Shown here in pieces: positions 16,882 to 25,364 of a DNA stretch of 64,000 bases (within the stretch, counting starts at the first letter, position 1; each line of letters starts with the position of its first letter). The position numbers were made by a program, and so were the translations under genes. The notes beneath the pieces were generated by a model. The model was not told where the DNA came from, did not search any database, and worked only from the letters and a program-made list of their open reading frames with translations. The DNA is from Streptomyces sp. NBC_00154 (lineage in GTDB: Bacteria > Actinomycetota > Actinomycetes > Streptomycetales > Streptomycetaceae): positions 2,982,501 through 3,046,500 of the forward strand of contig NZ_JAPEMI010000001.1 in NCBI RefSeq assembly GCF_026342835.1. The letters are read 5' to 3'.

Positions 16882-18030
16882 CTAGTTGCCCTCCTCGGCG
16901 AACGAAGCCTGGTAGGCGGCGAACTGGGCGCGCTCCTCGTCGACGAGGGGGTTCCCGTCGGCGTAGACGTGGTCGAAGATCGCCATCCGGTCCGGGTCGG
17001 GCATGGCCCGTACCGCTTCGCGGACCCGCTTGCCGAGGGCTTCGCTCTCCTCGTCCAGCGCGGTGAAGTACGCCTCGTCGGCGAGTTCCTGCTTCTCCAG
17101 GTACGTACGCAGCCGCAGGATCGGGTCCTTGGCCTCCCAGGAGACGCGCTCCTCGTCCGCCCGGTACTTCGTGGGGTCGTCGGAGGTGGTGTGCGCGCCC
17201 ATCCGGTAGGTGAACGCCTCGACGAGGGTGGGGCCCTCGCCCCGGCGGGCCCGCTCCAGCGCCGACCTGGTGACGGCCAGGCAGGCGAGTACGTCGTTGC
17301 CGTCGACCCGGACGCCGGGGAAGCCGAAGCCCTGTGCGCGCTGGTAGAGCGGCACCCGGGTCTGCTTCTCGGTCGGCTCGGAGATCGCCCACTGGTTGTT
17401 CTGGCAGAAGAACACCACAGGCGCGTTGTAGACCGCGGAGAAGGTGAACGCCTCGGCGACGTCGCCCTGGCTGGAGGCGCCGTCACCGAAGTACGCGATC
17501 ACGGCCGAGTCCGCGCCGTCCTTGGCGACGCCCATGGCGTAGCCGGTGGCGTGCAGGGTCTGCGAGCCGATGACGATCGTGTACAGGTGGAAGTTGTTGG
17601 TGTTCGGGTCCCAGCCGCCGTGGTTCACACCGCGGAACATCCCGAGCAGATTGGTCGGGTCGACCCCGCGGCACCAGGCGACGCCGTGTTCCCGGTAGGT
17701 CGGGAAGACATAGTCGTCGTCGCGCAGCGCCCGGCCGGAGCCGATCTGGGCGGCCTCCTGGCCGAGCAGCGAGGCCCACAGGCCCAGCTCGCCCTGACGC
17801 TGCAGCGCGGTGGCCTCGGCGTCGAAGCGGCGGGTCAGGACCATGTCCCGGTACAGACCGCGTAGCTCGTCCGCGGTCAGGTCGATCGTGTAGTCCGGGT
17901 GCTCCACCCGCTCGCCCTCGGGCGTCAGCAGTTGTACGAGCTCGGGCTCGGAACTCTGTGGCGTCTTTGCGGCGCTGGTCCGCTTGCTGCTGCGTCGCGG
18001 TTTGCGCGCGGCAGTGCTCTCCACGGTCAC
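16882..18030 (-). CDS. bkdA2: Branched-chain 2-oxoacid dehydrogenase E1 component, alpha subunit
   Basis: The 382-residue TPP-binding subunit decarboxylates 2-oxoacids from Val, Leu and Ile. The thiamine diphosphate motif runs from GDG (182-184) to NN (211-212). The phospho-loop region around YRMGAHTTSDDPTKY is intact. The first 30 or so residues are a basic, Ala/Ser-rich extension. The start is GTG 18030 with GGAGGAG seven bases upstream. First gene of bkdA2-B2-C2, transcribed away from the orphan response-regulator gene across a 320-bp gap. Confidence 0.94.
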   Translation of the reverse strand: MTVESTAARKPRRSSKRTSAAKTPQSSEPELVQLLTPEGERVEHPDYTIDLTADELRGLYRDMVLTRRFDAEATALQRQGELGLWASLLGQEAAQIGSGRALRDDDYVFPTYREHGVAWCRGVDPTNLLGMFRGVNHGGWDPNTNNFHLYTIVIGSQTLHATGYAMGVAKDGADSAVIAYFGDGASSQGDVAEAFTFSAVYNAPVVFFCQNNQWAISEPTEKQTRVPLYQRAQGFGFPGVRVDGNDVLACLAVTRSALERARRGEGPTLVEAFTYRMGAHTTSDDPTKYRADEERVSWEAKDPILRLRTYLEKQELADEAYFTALDEESEALGKRVREAVRAMPDPDRMAIFDHVYADGNPLVDEERAQFAAYQASFAEEGN

Positions 18031-18350
18031 GTGCGTGCTCCTCCGTCGGTCCGGCCCCCGGGGTCTGCCGGGAGACCAGTGCGGCTCGCCTGTGTCCGTA
18101 CCCGTGCACGGGGTGGGTGCCGCTCGGCCGGGAACAGGCGTGACAGGTGCCCCGGCGAGCGTCCTGTCAAAGGCACGTTACCCAGTGCGTCGCACAACTG
18201 CGAAACCCTATCTGACCTGCGATTTTGCTTGGATTTCCAAGTAAATCGAAAAAGTCGGGAACTTTCGCTGGTCACAGCACTGGTAACAGCCTTGCAGGCC
18301 GCCGGAACAACGGCACGTTATCCCGCCGTTCAGCGGCAGGGAAGAGGGGA
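18031..18350. promoter_or_regulatory. 320-bp divergent intergenic region (bkdA2 / response regulator)
   Basis: No gene is seen here. It must hold both promoters. Two inverted repeats stand out: TGACAGG at 18141-18147 with CCTGTCA at 18163-18169 (15-bp spacer), and CTTGGATTTCCAAG at 18228-18241. The minus-strand reading of the first contains TTGACA, a possible -35 element for bkdA2, but I see no good -10. The second lies in the most AT-rich part and could be an operator for either gene. Confidence 0.4.
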
Positions 18351-19028
18351 GTGTGTGAGACTGCATTTGTGCGCGAAGAAGGAAAAATCACCGTATTTCT
18401 GCTGGATGACCATGAGGTCGTCCGCCGCGGAGTGCACGAATTGCTCGCGGTCGAGGACGACATCGAGGTCGTCGGCGAGGCGGGCACGGCGGCGGACGCG
18501 CTGCTCCGTATCCCCGCCACCCGGCCCGATGTGGCGGTGCTCGACGTGCGGCTGCCGGACGGCAGCGGGGTGGAGGTCTGCCGGGAGATCCGCTCCAAGG
18601 ACGAGAGCATCCACTGCCTGATGCTGACCTCGTACGCCGACGACGAGGCCCTCTTCGACGCGATCATGGCGGGCGCGTCGGGATACGTGCTGAAGGCGAT
18701 CCGTGGCAATGAGCTACTGACCGCGGTACGGGACGTGGCGGCCGGAAAGTCGCTGCTCGACCCTGTCGCGACCGCGCGCGTGCTGGAGCGGCTGCGCAAG
18801 GGCAAGAAGGCCCGGGGCGACGACAAGCTGTCCGCCCTCACCGACCAGGAACGCCGCATCCTCGATCTGATCGGCGAGGGCCTGACGAACCGGGTGATCG
18901 GCGAACGGCTGCATCTCGCCGAGAAGACGATCAAGAATTATGTCTCCAGTCTGCTGTCCAAGCTGGGCATGGAGCGGCGCTCGCAGGCCGCCGCCTATGT
19001 GGCGCGGCTGCAGGCGGAGCGGCGCTGA
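18351..19028 (+). CDS. Orphan NarL/LuxR-type response regulator
   Basis: A 225-residue two-domain regulator. The receiver has the acidic pair Asp19-Asp20, phosphoacceptor Asp65 (VAVLDVRLPDG), Thr93 and Lys115, all canonical. The C-terminal LuxR helix-turn-helix spans about 158-215 (LTDQERRILDLIGEGLTNRVIG and TIKNYVSSLLSKLGMERR). No histidine kinase gene is near, so it is an orphan. By position it matches S. coelicolor SCO3818 (from memory). I take GTG 18351 because AGGGA stands eight bases upstream; GTG 18369, just before the receiver, is a close alternative. Confidence 0.9.
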   Translation: MCETAFVREEGKITVFLLDDHEVVRRGVHELLAVEDDIEVVGEAGTAADALLRIPATRPDVAVLDVRLPDGSGVEVCREIRSKDESIHCLMLTSYADDEALFDAIMAGASGYVLKAIRGNELLTAVRDVAAGKSLLDPVATARVLERLRKGKKARGDDKLSALTDQERRILDLIGEGLTNRVIGERLHLAEKTIKNYVSSLLSKLGMERRSQAAAYVARLQAERR

Positions 19029-19140
19029 GCCGCGCGGGCGGGCCTTCGCGAGGGGTTTGGCAGGTTTCGGGACCTTGGTCCCCGATCACCGGGGCCCGCG
19101 GCCTCTTTCTGCGCCCGTCGAGGTACCGGAAAGTGGACCC

Positions 19141-19614
19141 ATGTCCTCTGCGGAACCCCGAGCGATGGAAGCCCAAGTGATGGAAGTCCGAGCGATCGAG
19201 CTGATCAGCCGGGTGCGGTACGGCCGGCTGGCGACCACCCGCCGGGCTCTCCCGTTCCTGGCGGTGGCCCGCCATCTCGTGATCGACGGGCGCGTGGTCC
19301 TGCGGATGCACAGCGGTCTCGGTCACCACGAGTCGTGCGACGGCACCGTCGTCGCGTACGGGGTGGACAACTTCGACGCGGCGGCCACCGGCGAGGGCGG
19401 CGGCGAGGACACCGACGCCCTGTGGTCGGTGCAGTTCACCGGGCCCGCCGAGGTCGTGCACCCCACGGAGGAACAGCGCACGCGCTTCGGTGCGACGCCG
19501 CTGCAGGTCAACGGCGAACCCTTCGAGCCGGTCTATCTCCGCCTCGACCCGCACTTCGTCACCATGCACACTCTGGACTTCCACGCAAGTCAACCGAGCC
19601 ACCACACAGCGTGA
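19141..19614 (+). CDS. Pyridoxamine 5'-phosphate oxidase-fold (FMN/F420-type split-barrel) protein
   Basis: The 157-residue protein has the split-barrel pattern of the PPOX family: ELISRVRYGRLATTRRALPFLAV near the N-terminus, then VIDGRVVLRMHSGLG, then a strand after WSVQFTGPAEVV. Such proteins bind flavin or F420, or have lost cofactor; no specific reaction can be assigned. Start ATG 19141 follows CCGGAAAG. It ends 15 bp before the aminoglycoside-phosphotransferase-fold gene, so the two are probably co-transcribed. Confidence 0.78.
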   Translation: MSSAEPRAMEAQVMEVRAIELISRVRYGRLATTRRALPFLAVARHLVIDGRVVLRMHSGLGHHESCDGTVVAYGVDNFDAAATGEGGGEDTDALWSVQFTGPAEVVHPTEEQRTRFGATPLQVNGEPFEPVYLRLDPHFVTMHTLDFHASQPSHHTA

Positions 19615-19629
19615 TCTAACATTTGGTGA

Positions 19630-20661
19630 GTGCCGCGCTCATCTGTAACCCTCCCGCCTGTTCCGCCGGTCGGCGAAGTGCTGCGCCGCTATCCGAACGC
19701 CGGTGAGCCCCTCACCTGCAAGCCCATCACCCTGGGCCTCCTCAACCACGGCTACCGCGTCTCCACCACCCGCGGCTCGTACTTCCTCAAGCACCACCTC
19801 GACGACTCCACCGGCGACCGCGCGACGATCGTCCGCCAGCACCGCGCCACCCAGCGGCTGCAGTCGCTCGGGGTGCCCGTCGCCCCGCCCGTCGAGGACA
19901 CGGAGGGCGACACGGTCACGGAGATCGGCGGCCGGTGCTACGCCCTGCACCCCTGGGTCGACGGACTGCACCGGGTCGGCGCCCAGCTGACCACCGCCCA
20001 GTCGCAGCGGCTCGGGGCGCTCCTCGGAGCCGTACACACCGGGCTCGCGCAGGTGATGGAGAGGGGGGTGGCCCAGGCGCGCGGACATGCCGGCCCGGAC
20101 GCCGCCGACACGTTCGCCCTGATCGACGATCTGCTGGCCGCGGCGCGCGGCCGGCGCCCCCGGGACGCCTTCGACGAGCTGGCCGAACACCGCCTCGTCG
20201 AGCGGCGCGCCCTGCTGGAGCAGTACGCCGACCACCGGCCGCCCGCCCCCGACATCCCGGCGACCGGCTGGGTGCACGGCGACTTCCACCCGCTGAACGT
20301 GCTGTACCGGGACGCGGACCCGGTGGCGATCATCGACTGGGACCGGCTGGGGGTGCAGCCGCGCGCCGAGGAGGCGGTAAGGGCCGCGGCGATCTTCTTC
20401 GTCCAGCCGACCGGGAAGCTGGAACTGGAGAAGGTACGGGCGTACACACGGGCCTACCGGCGGGCAGCCGGGGCGAGCGCCGCCGAACTCGCCGCCGCGG
20501 TGCACCGGGTGTGGTGGGAGCGGCTCAACGACTTCTGGATACTGCACTGGCGGTACCGCCTGCACGACCGAAGGGCCGACCCGCAGTTTCCTGCGGTGTC
20601 GGCCCTGGCGGTCTGGTGGACGCGGGAGTACGAGGCGGTGCGCGAGGCCTTCACGGAGTGA
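19630..20661 (+). CDS. Aminoglycoside phosphotransferase-fold small-molecule kinase
   Basis: A 343-residue cytoplasmic kinase of the APH/choline-kinase/homoserine-kinase-II superfamily. The catalytic loop HGDFHPLNVL (His216, Asp218, Asn223) and the metal-binding IIDWD (Asp236) are intact. The N-lobe (about 30-110) has LLNHGYRV in place of a glycine loop and a lysine in YFLKHHL. The substrate is unknown; nothing suggests antibiotic resistance specifically. The start is GTG 19630, 15 bp after the PPOX-fold gene. It converges with the Ser/Thr kinase gene that ends at 20674. Confidence 0.85.
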   Translation: MPRSSVTLPPVPPVGEVLRRYPNAGEPLTCKPITLGLLNHGYRVSTTRGSYFLKHHLDDSTGDRATIVRQHRATQRLQSLGVPVAPPVEDTEGDTVTEIGGRCYALHPWVDGLHRVGAQLTTAQSQRLGALLGAVHTGLAQVMERGVAQARGHAGPDAADTFALIDDLLAAARGRRPRDAFDELAEHRLVERRALLEQYADHRPPAPDIPATGWVHGDFHPLNVLYRDADPVAIIDWDRLGVQPRAEEAVRAAAIFFVQPTGKLELEKVRAYTRAYRRAAGASAAELAAAVHRVWWERLNDFWILHWRYRLHDRRADPQFPAVSALAVWWTREYEAVREAFTE

Positions 20662-20673
20662 GGGCCCGGGGCA

Positions 20674-22278
20674 TCAGGGAGTGGCGCCCGCGGCGGTTCC
20701 GGCGGTGCCGTTGGTACCGGTGGTGTTCCCGCCGTCGGTGGTCGTACCGCCGTCGGTGGTCGTACCACCGTCGGTCGTCGTACCACCGTCCGTGGTCGTA
20801 CCACCGTCCGTACCGGTGCCGCCGTCCGTGCTCGTACCGCCATCGGTCGTCGTGCCGCCGCCGGTGGTACCGGTGTCCGGCGGGGAGGCCGTCTCGGACG
20901 GGGCCTCGGACGGCTTGCTGGGCGTGGTGGACGGCGAGGTGGACGGCTGCCAGCTCGGCTGCTGCTCACCACCGGTGGTGTCGTCCTGCGGCGGGACCAC
21001 CTTCGTCTCCTCGTCGCTGGGCGCCTCCGAACTCTTCGTCGGGGCCGGGGAGCTGGAGGTCGTGGTCGTCGGCTTCCGGGGATCCTTGTCGCCGTTGTTC
21101 GCCGCGTTGACCGCGATGGCGACACCGGCCCCGATCGCGATCAGCGCGAGGACGACGAACAGCCAGAGCTTGCCGCGGCCGCCGCCGCCCCCGTGACCGC
21201 CGTCGTATCCGCCGTCGTCCGGGTTCATCGGCGGCAGGATCGGGCCCTGCGAGGTGTCCCCGTGCTGCGGGTGCCCCATCGCCATCGTTCCGCCCGCCAT
21301 GCCCATGGCGGGGGTGTGGCCGCCCTCGTGCATGGCGACCGGGCCGGTGTTCCAGGTGCCCGTGTGACCGCCCTGCACCTGAAGCATCTGCAGGCTGTAC
21401 TGGACCAGCCCGCGCATCTCCTCGGCGCTCTGGAACCGGTCGTCCGGGTCCTTCGCGAGCGAACGCATGACGAGCCCGTCCAGCTCCGGCGGCACCACGT
21501 CCGCGACCTCGGACGGCGGGACCGGGATGTCCTGGACGTGCTGGTAGACGACGGAGAGCGGCGTCTCGCCCGTGAACGGGGGCCGCAGCGCGAGGAGTTC
21601 GTACAGCAGACAGCCGGTGGCGTACAGATCGGAGCGGTGGTCGACGGCCTTGCCGAGTGCCTGCTCGGGGGAGAGGTACTGCGGCGTGCCCATGACCATG
21701 CCGGTCTGGGTCATGGTCGACTGCGCGCCGTGCAGCGCACGGGCGATGCCGAAGTCCATCACCTTGACCGCACCGGAGTGCGTGATGATCACGTTCGCCG
21801 GCTTGATGTCACGGTGCACGATGCCGTGCTGATGCGAGTAGGCGAGGGCTTCCAGCACCCCCGAGACGATGATCAGCGCCTGCTCCGGCGGCGGGGCCTC
21901 GGCATTGAGCAGCAGATCACGAATGGTGCGGCCCTCGACGAGCTCCATCACGATGTACGGGACGGTCTGGCCGCCCACCACGTCCTCGCCGGAGTCGTAC
22001 ACGGCGACGATCGCGTGGTGGTTGAGGCCCGCGACCGACTGTGCCTCACGTGTGAACCGGGCCTTGGAGACCGGGTCCTCGGCAAGATCGGAACGGAGGA
22101 GCTTCACTGCGACCGTACGTCCGAGCCGGACGTCCTCGGCCGCGAAGACCTCGGCCATGCCGCCCCGGCCGAGCCGGTGCGTCATCCGATAACGTCCGTC
22201 ACCGACCACACCGCCGATGCCCCAGGAGTCGGCCGCATCCGAAACTCCGCCGCCGTTTGCTTCGGGTTCGGGTGCCAT
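20674..22278 (-). CDS. Membrane Ser/Thr protein kinase with Thr/Gly/Asp-repeat extracellular tail
   Basis: A 534-residue Hanks-type kinase. The cytoplasmic domain (about 30-295) has GRGGMAEV, ATP-binding Lys59, HRDIKPANV (155-163), DFG (175-177) and the activation-loop segment TMTQTGMVMGTPQYLSPEQA. A juxtamembrane Gly/His/Met-rich stretch precedes one transmembrane helix (371-392). The outer 140 residues are a Thr/Ser/Pro-rich, probably disordered tail ending in seven TxTDGG hexapeptides. No PASTA domain is present, so the sensed signal is unclear. It diverges from a second kinase at 22580. By position it corresponds to S. coelicolor SCO3820 (from memory). Confidence 0.93.
   Translation of the reverse strand: MAPEPEANGGGVSDAADSWGIGGVVGDGRYRMTHRLGRGGMAEVFAAEDVRLGRTVAVKLLRSDLAEDPVSKARFTREAQSVAGLNHHAIVAVYDSGEDVVGGQTVPYIVMELVEGRTIRDLLLNAEAPPPEQALIIVSGVLEALAYSHQHGIVHRDIKPANVIITHSGAVKVMDFGIARALHGAQSTMTQTGMVMGTPQYLSPEQALGKAVDHRSDLYATGCLLYELLALRPPFTGETPLSVVYQHVQDIPVPPSEVADVVPPELDGLVMRSLAKDPDDRFQSAEEMRGLVQYSLQMLQVQGGHTGTWNTGPVAMHEGGHTPAMGMAGGTMAMGHPQHGDTSQGPILPPMNPDDGGYDGGHGGGGGRGKLWLFVVLALIAIGAGVAIAVNAANNGDKDPRKPTTTTSSSPAPTKSSEAPSDEETKVVPPQDDTTGGEQQPSWQPSTSPSTTPSKPSEAPSETASPPDTGTTGGGTTTDGGTSTDGGTGTDGGTTTDGGTTTDGGTTTDGGTTTDGGNTTGTNGTAGTAAGATP
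20728..20853 (-). repeat. 18-bp tandem repeat (7 units) in kinase C-terminus
   Basis: Seven consecutive 18-bp units encode TTTDGG, TSTDGG, TGTDGG and then four TTTDGG. Units differ by a few third-position changes. Such in-frame repeats are prone to copy-number change by slippage or recombination. Confidence 0.85.
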
Positions 22279-22579
22279 CAGTCCTCGCCGTCGTATCTGT
22301 CCGCGCGTCCGCGCGTTCTCACGGTGTCTTGCATGCCTTGCTGCATTGCCACGTCACGCTACAGCCTCTGTCGAACACCCCGTTTCGAGAGGGACGGGCC
22401 ATCCAACCGGCTGCCCCACCGCTCACGCAAATTCCATGCGGTTCCTGTAACGCTTCCGAGACGCTTCCTGTGCGTAGGGTCACGGAACGGGCACCCGGCT
22501 TGACGTGTCGTACCCCTCGGGCAGACTTGGCGCCTAATAGGGATCTTCGCGTGAGACGCGCGCCGAGGGGGAGCAAGTC
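22279..22579. promoter_or_regulatory. 301-bp divergent intergenic region between two kinase genes
   Basis: No gene is seen. Promoters for both kinase genes must lie here. An AT-containing TAATAG at about 22536 is a possible -10 for the rightward gene, but I cannot find a matched -35. GGGGGAG just before 22580 is the ribosome site of the second kinase. No clear palindrome was found. Confidence 0.3.
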
Positions 22580-24235
22580 ATGAGCCAGGACGGCGCAAAC
22601 GGTGCCCAGGGTCGCTACGCGGGCGGTTCGGTCGCCGGCGGCCGCTACCAGCTCCGCGACCTGCTCGGCGAAGGCGGAATGGCGTCCGTATACCTGGCGT
22701 ACGACTCCGCGCTCGACCGCCAGGTGGCGATCAAGACGCTGCACACGGAGCTGGGGCGCGAGCAGTCCTTCCGCGAGCGGTTCCGGCGCGAGGCGCAGGC
22801 TGTTGCCAAGCTGCAGCACACCAACATCGTCTCGGTCTTCGACACCGGCGAGGACGAGCTCGGCGGCGCGCTGATGCCGTACATCGTCATGGAGTACGTG
22901 GAAGGGGAGCCGCTCGGCTCCGTACTCCAGGCGGACATCCGTAATTACGGTGCGATGCCGGCCGAAAAGGCGCTCAAGGTGACCGGCGACGTGCTGGCCG
23001 CGCTGGACACCAGCCACGAAATGGGCCTGGTCCACCGCGACATCAAGCCCGGCAACGTGATGGTGACCAAGCGCGGTGTCGTGAAGGTCATGGACTTCGG
23101 TATCGCCCGCGCCATGCAGTCGGGCGTCACGTCGATGACCCAGACCGGCATGGTCGTCGGCACTCCCCAGTACCTCTCTCCCGAACAGGCCCTCGGCCGT
23201 GGCGTGGACGCGCGCTCCGACCTGTACTCGGTCGGCATCATGCTGTTCCAGCTGCTGACCGGCCGGATCCCGTTCGACGCGGACTCCCCGCTCGCCATCG
23301 CGTACGCACACGTCCAGGAGGAGCCGGTCGCGCCGTCGTCCATCAACCGGTCGATCACCCCGGCGATGGACGCGCTGGTGGCCCGCGCGCTGAAGAAGAA
23401 TCCGAACGAGCGCTTCCCCAGCGCGGCGGCGATGCAGGACGAGATCACGCGCGTGCTGAACGCGGGCGGCCGGACGGGCGCCCCGGTGATCATCGGCGGC
23501 GGCGCACCGGCGAACAGCGGCTCGGGCGTCGGCTCGGCGGTCTTCCCGCCGGTCGACCAGTCCACACCGGCGCCGCAGAGCGTGCAGATGCCGTACCAGC
23601 CGCAGCAGTACCAGCAGCAGCCCGGCCCGTACGGCCCGCCGACACCGACACCGGCCCCTTCGCCGTCGTACGGCTACCCGCAGGCGAACCCGGCGTACGG
23701 GACACCAGCGCCGATGCAGCATCAGTACCGGACACCGGCGCCGTACGACATCGCACCGCAGCCGGTGGGTGGCGGCGGTTCCGGCAGCGGTGGTGGCAAC
23801 AAGCGGAACATGCCCGTGATCGTGGGCTCGATCGTGGTCGCGCTGATCGCGATCGGCGGGCTGATCACTGTGCTGTCGCTGAAGGACGACCCGGGCTCGG
23901 ACTCGGGCAACGGCGGCGACCCGAGCAGCTCGGCGGTGGCCGGCGAGCACAAGGATCCGGAGCGGAACCGGACGATGAAGACCGAGGACTGCACGGACGC
24001 CATGGAGGACAGCGACGACCCGAACAAGGTCGACGCACCGAGCTTCCTGTACAAGGACATCGTCTCCGCGAAGGAATGCGCCCTGGCCGCGGGCTGGACG
24101 ATCAAAACGATCGAGGTCGCCGGGAACACCTATGCCGAGGACCAGATCATCGACCAGTTCCCCTCTGCGGGTACCGCCATCCCCGAGAAGGGCGCCCACT
24201 TCGAGCTGCGCATCTCCACGGGTGACCCGGCCTGA
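22580..24235 (+). CDS. Membrane Ser/Thr protein kinase with single PASTA-like extracellular domain
   Basis: A 551-residue Hanks-type kinase. The catalytic domain (about 22-292) shows GEGGMASV, Lys52, HRDIKPGNV (152-160), DFG (172-174) and TSMTQTGMVVGTPQYLSPEQA. A long Pro/Gln/Tyr-rich juxtamembrane linker (about 300-400) precedes the transmembrane helix (411-433). The outer part ends in a roughly 65-residue domain (SAKECALAAGWTIKT... with DQFPSAGTAIPEKGAHFELRIS) that looks like one PASTA unit, suggesting muropeptide or beta-lactam sensing (inference). It starts ATG 22580 after GGGGGAG. Corresponds by position to SCO3821 (from memory). Confidence 0.92.
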   Translation: MSQDGANGAQGRYAGGSVAGGRYQLRDLLGEGGMASVYLAYDSALDRQVAIKTLHTELGREQSFRERFRREAQAVAKLQHTNIVSVFDTGEDELGGALMPYIVMEYVEGEPLGSVLQADIRNYGAMPAEKALKVTGDVLAALDTSHEMGLVHRDIKPGNVMVTKRGVVKVMDFGIARAMQSGVTSMTQTGMVVGTPQYLSPEQALGRGVDARSDLYSVGIMLFQLLTGRIPFDADSPLAIAYAHVQEEPVAPSSINRSITPAMDALVARALKKNPNERFPSAAAMQDEITRVLNAGGRTGAPVIIGGGAPANSGSGVGSAVFPPVDQSTPAPQSVQMPYQPQQYQQQPGPYGPPTPTPAPSPSYGYPQANPAYGTPAPMQHQYRTPAPYDIAPQPVGGGGSGSGGGNKRNMPVIVGSIVVALIAIGGLITVLSLKDDPGSDSGNGGDPSSSAVAGEHKDPERNRTMKTEDCTDAMEDSDDPNKVDAPSFLYKDIVSAKECALAAGWTIKTIEVAGNTYAEDQIIDQFPSAGTAIPEKGAHFELRISTGDPA

Positions 24236-24315
24236 GCAAGCCGGTGACGCTGTTCGGCGGTAGCCCGTTCAGCGGTACCACTGCCCGGCGGCAGCGCTGT
24301 GCATACGGAAGTGAC

Positions 24316-24352
24316 GGCCCGGCACGCGTGAGGTGTGCCGGGCCGGTTCGCT
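24316..24352 (+). terminator. Hairpin terminator after kinase gene
   Basis: A perfect 10-bp stem (24316-24325 with 24335-24344, 9-nt loop) rich in GC, followed by a mild pyrimidine stretch. It lies 80 bp after the kinase stop. Confidence 0.6.
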
Positions 24353-24401
24353 TCCTGATCCACCGGATGCCGGAGATATCGGGACATGTGACGCTGGCCT
24401 C

Positions 24402-25313
24402 ATGGTTCCAGGACTCCTCCCCCCATGGGCTTCGAGGTGCCTTGCCTGTCTGGTGATAGCGACGGGGGCGGCGCTAGGGCCGGTGCAGGGTCAGGCACGC
24501 GCGGACCAGCGCGAAACCGGCTGGACGCCGGGGTCGGCACGCAGGTCGCCCAGCCCTTCGGCGGCCGCTCCGACGGCCCCCGAGACCCCCACGACTCCCC
24601 CCTCCCCTCCGTCCACCGGGCTGCCCGACGGCCCCCCGGCCGGTCCGGCCGCAGCTCCCCCGGCCGATCAGCCCGCCGCCCCCTCGACTGATACGCCCAT
24701 AGCCCCATCGGCCGATCCGCCCCTCGCCCCTTCGGCCGAACCGCCGTCGAAACCTCGCACTCCAGCGACTGCGACCCCGTCGGACAGCGCCCCGGCCACC
24801 CCCTCCGCCTCCGCCTCGGCGTCTCCGTCCGCTTCCGCCCCGTCGTCGCCCTCGCCCTCGCCGTCCGCTTCCGACTCACCCTCGCCGTCCGCTTCCGACT
24901 CCCCCTCGCCCTCGCCGTCCGCTTCCGACCGGCGCTCCCCCTCACCCTCCGCCGGTCCGTCCACCCGACGGCCCGCGCACCCCAAGGCGCAGCCCCCGCT
25001 CGCCGGGCGGCAGGCCGGGGAAGGGCGGCTGCGGCCCGGGCGGCCGTACTCCCCGCGGGAGCTCGCGAAACGGGACGACTCCTTCGAACAGTCCGACCAG
25101 CTGCCCGCCGCGACGGCCCCGGCGGCGCCGCCCTCGGCGACGATCACGGCGACCACCACGGCCGGCGGCTCCCCCGTGCCGGGCCGGCTCGCGCCGCAAG
25201 CCCTCGAACAGCCCGCCGTGCGGCAGGTACGGCTGGTGTCACTGGGCACCGGAATCGCCCTGATAGGGCTGGGTCTGGGCTTCCTCGGGCTCCGTCTGCG
25301 CCGTACGAACTGA
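24402..25313 (+). CDS. Ser/Pro-rich cell-surface protein with C-terminal membrane anchor
   Basis: The 303-residue product has an N-terminal hydrophobic signal (about 10-32). About 190 residues of Pro/Ser/Ala low complexity follow, including SPSPSAS-type repeats at roughly 140-190. A more ordinary segment (RPYSPRELAKRDDSFEQSDQL) and a terminal hydrophobic helix with a basic end (LGLGFLGLRLRRTN) complete it. It probably spans the cell wall as a stalk. There is no LPXTG motif, so anchoring would be by the C-terminal helix rather than sortase. I do not recognise a family. ATG 24402 is the start that makes a signal peptide. Confidence 0.7.
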   Translation: MVPGLLPPWASRCLACLVIATGAALGPVQGQARADQRETGWTPGSARRSPSPSAAAPTAPETPTTPPSPPSTGLPDGPPAGPAAAPPADQPAAPSTDTPIAPSADPPLAPSAEPPSKPRTPATATPSDSAPATPSASASASPSASAPSSPSPSPSASDSPSPSASDSPSPSPSASDRRSPSPSAGPSTRRPAHPKAQPPLAGRQAGEGRLRPGRPYSPRELAKRDDSFEQSDQLPAATAPAAPPSATITATTTAGGSPVPGRLAPQALEQPAVRQVRLVSLGTGIALIGLGLGFLGLRLRRTN

Positions 25314-25325
25314 AGGGGGCGGGGC

Positions 25326-25364
25326 TTGCATCGACCAACATACTCGGTATACATACTGAGTATG
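25326..25364 (+). promoter_or_regulatory. Promoter with overlapping PadR-type palindromic operator; probable leaderless transcript
   Basis: TTGCAT (25326-25331) and TATACA (25348-25353) are 16 bp apart and form a good vegetative promoter that would start transcription at or next to the ATG at 25362. Arms CATACTC (25339-25345) and GAGTATG (25358-25364) form an inverted repeat across the -10 and start codon, the usual place for PadR autorepression. Confidence 0.7.

Noticed and set aside
20728..20853. Possible CRISPR-like array
   Set aside because: The units are contiguous 18-mers in frame within a kinase gene, without spacers or cas genes.
24402..25313. Sortase-anchored surface protein
   Set aside because: No LPXTG or LAXTG motif before the C-terminal helix.
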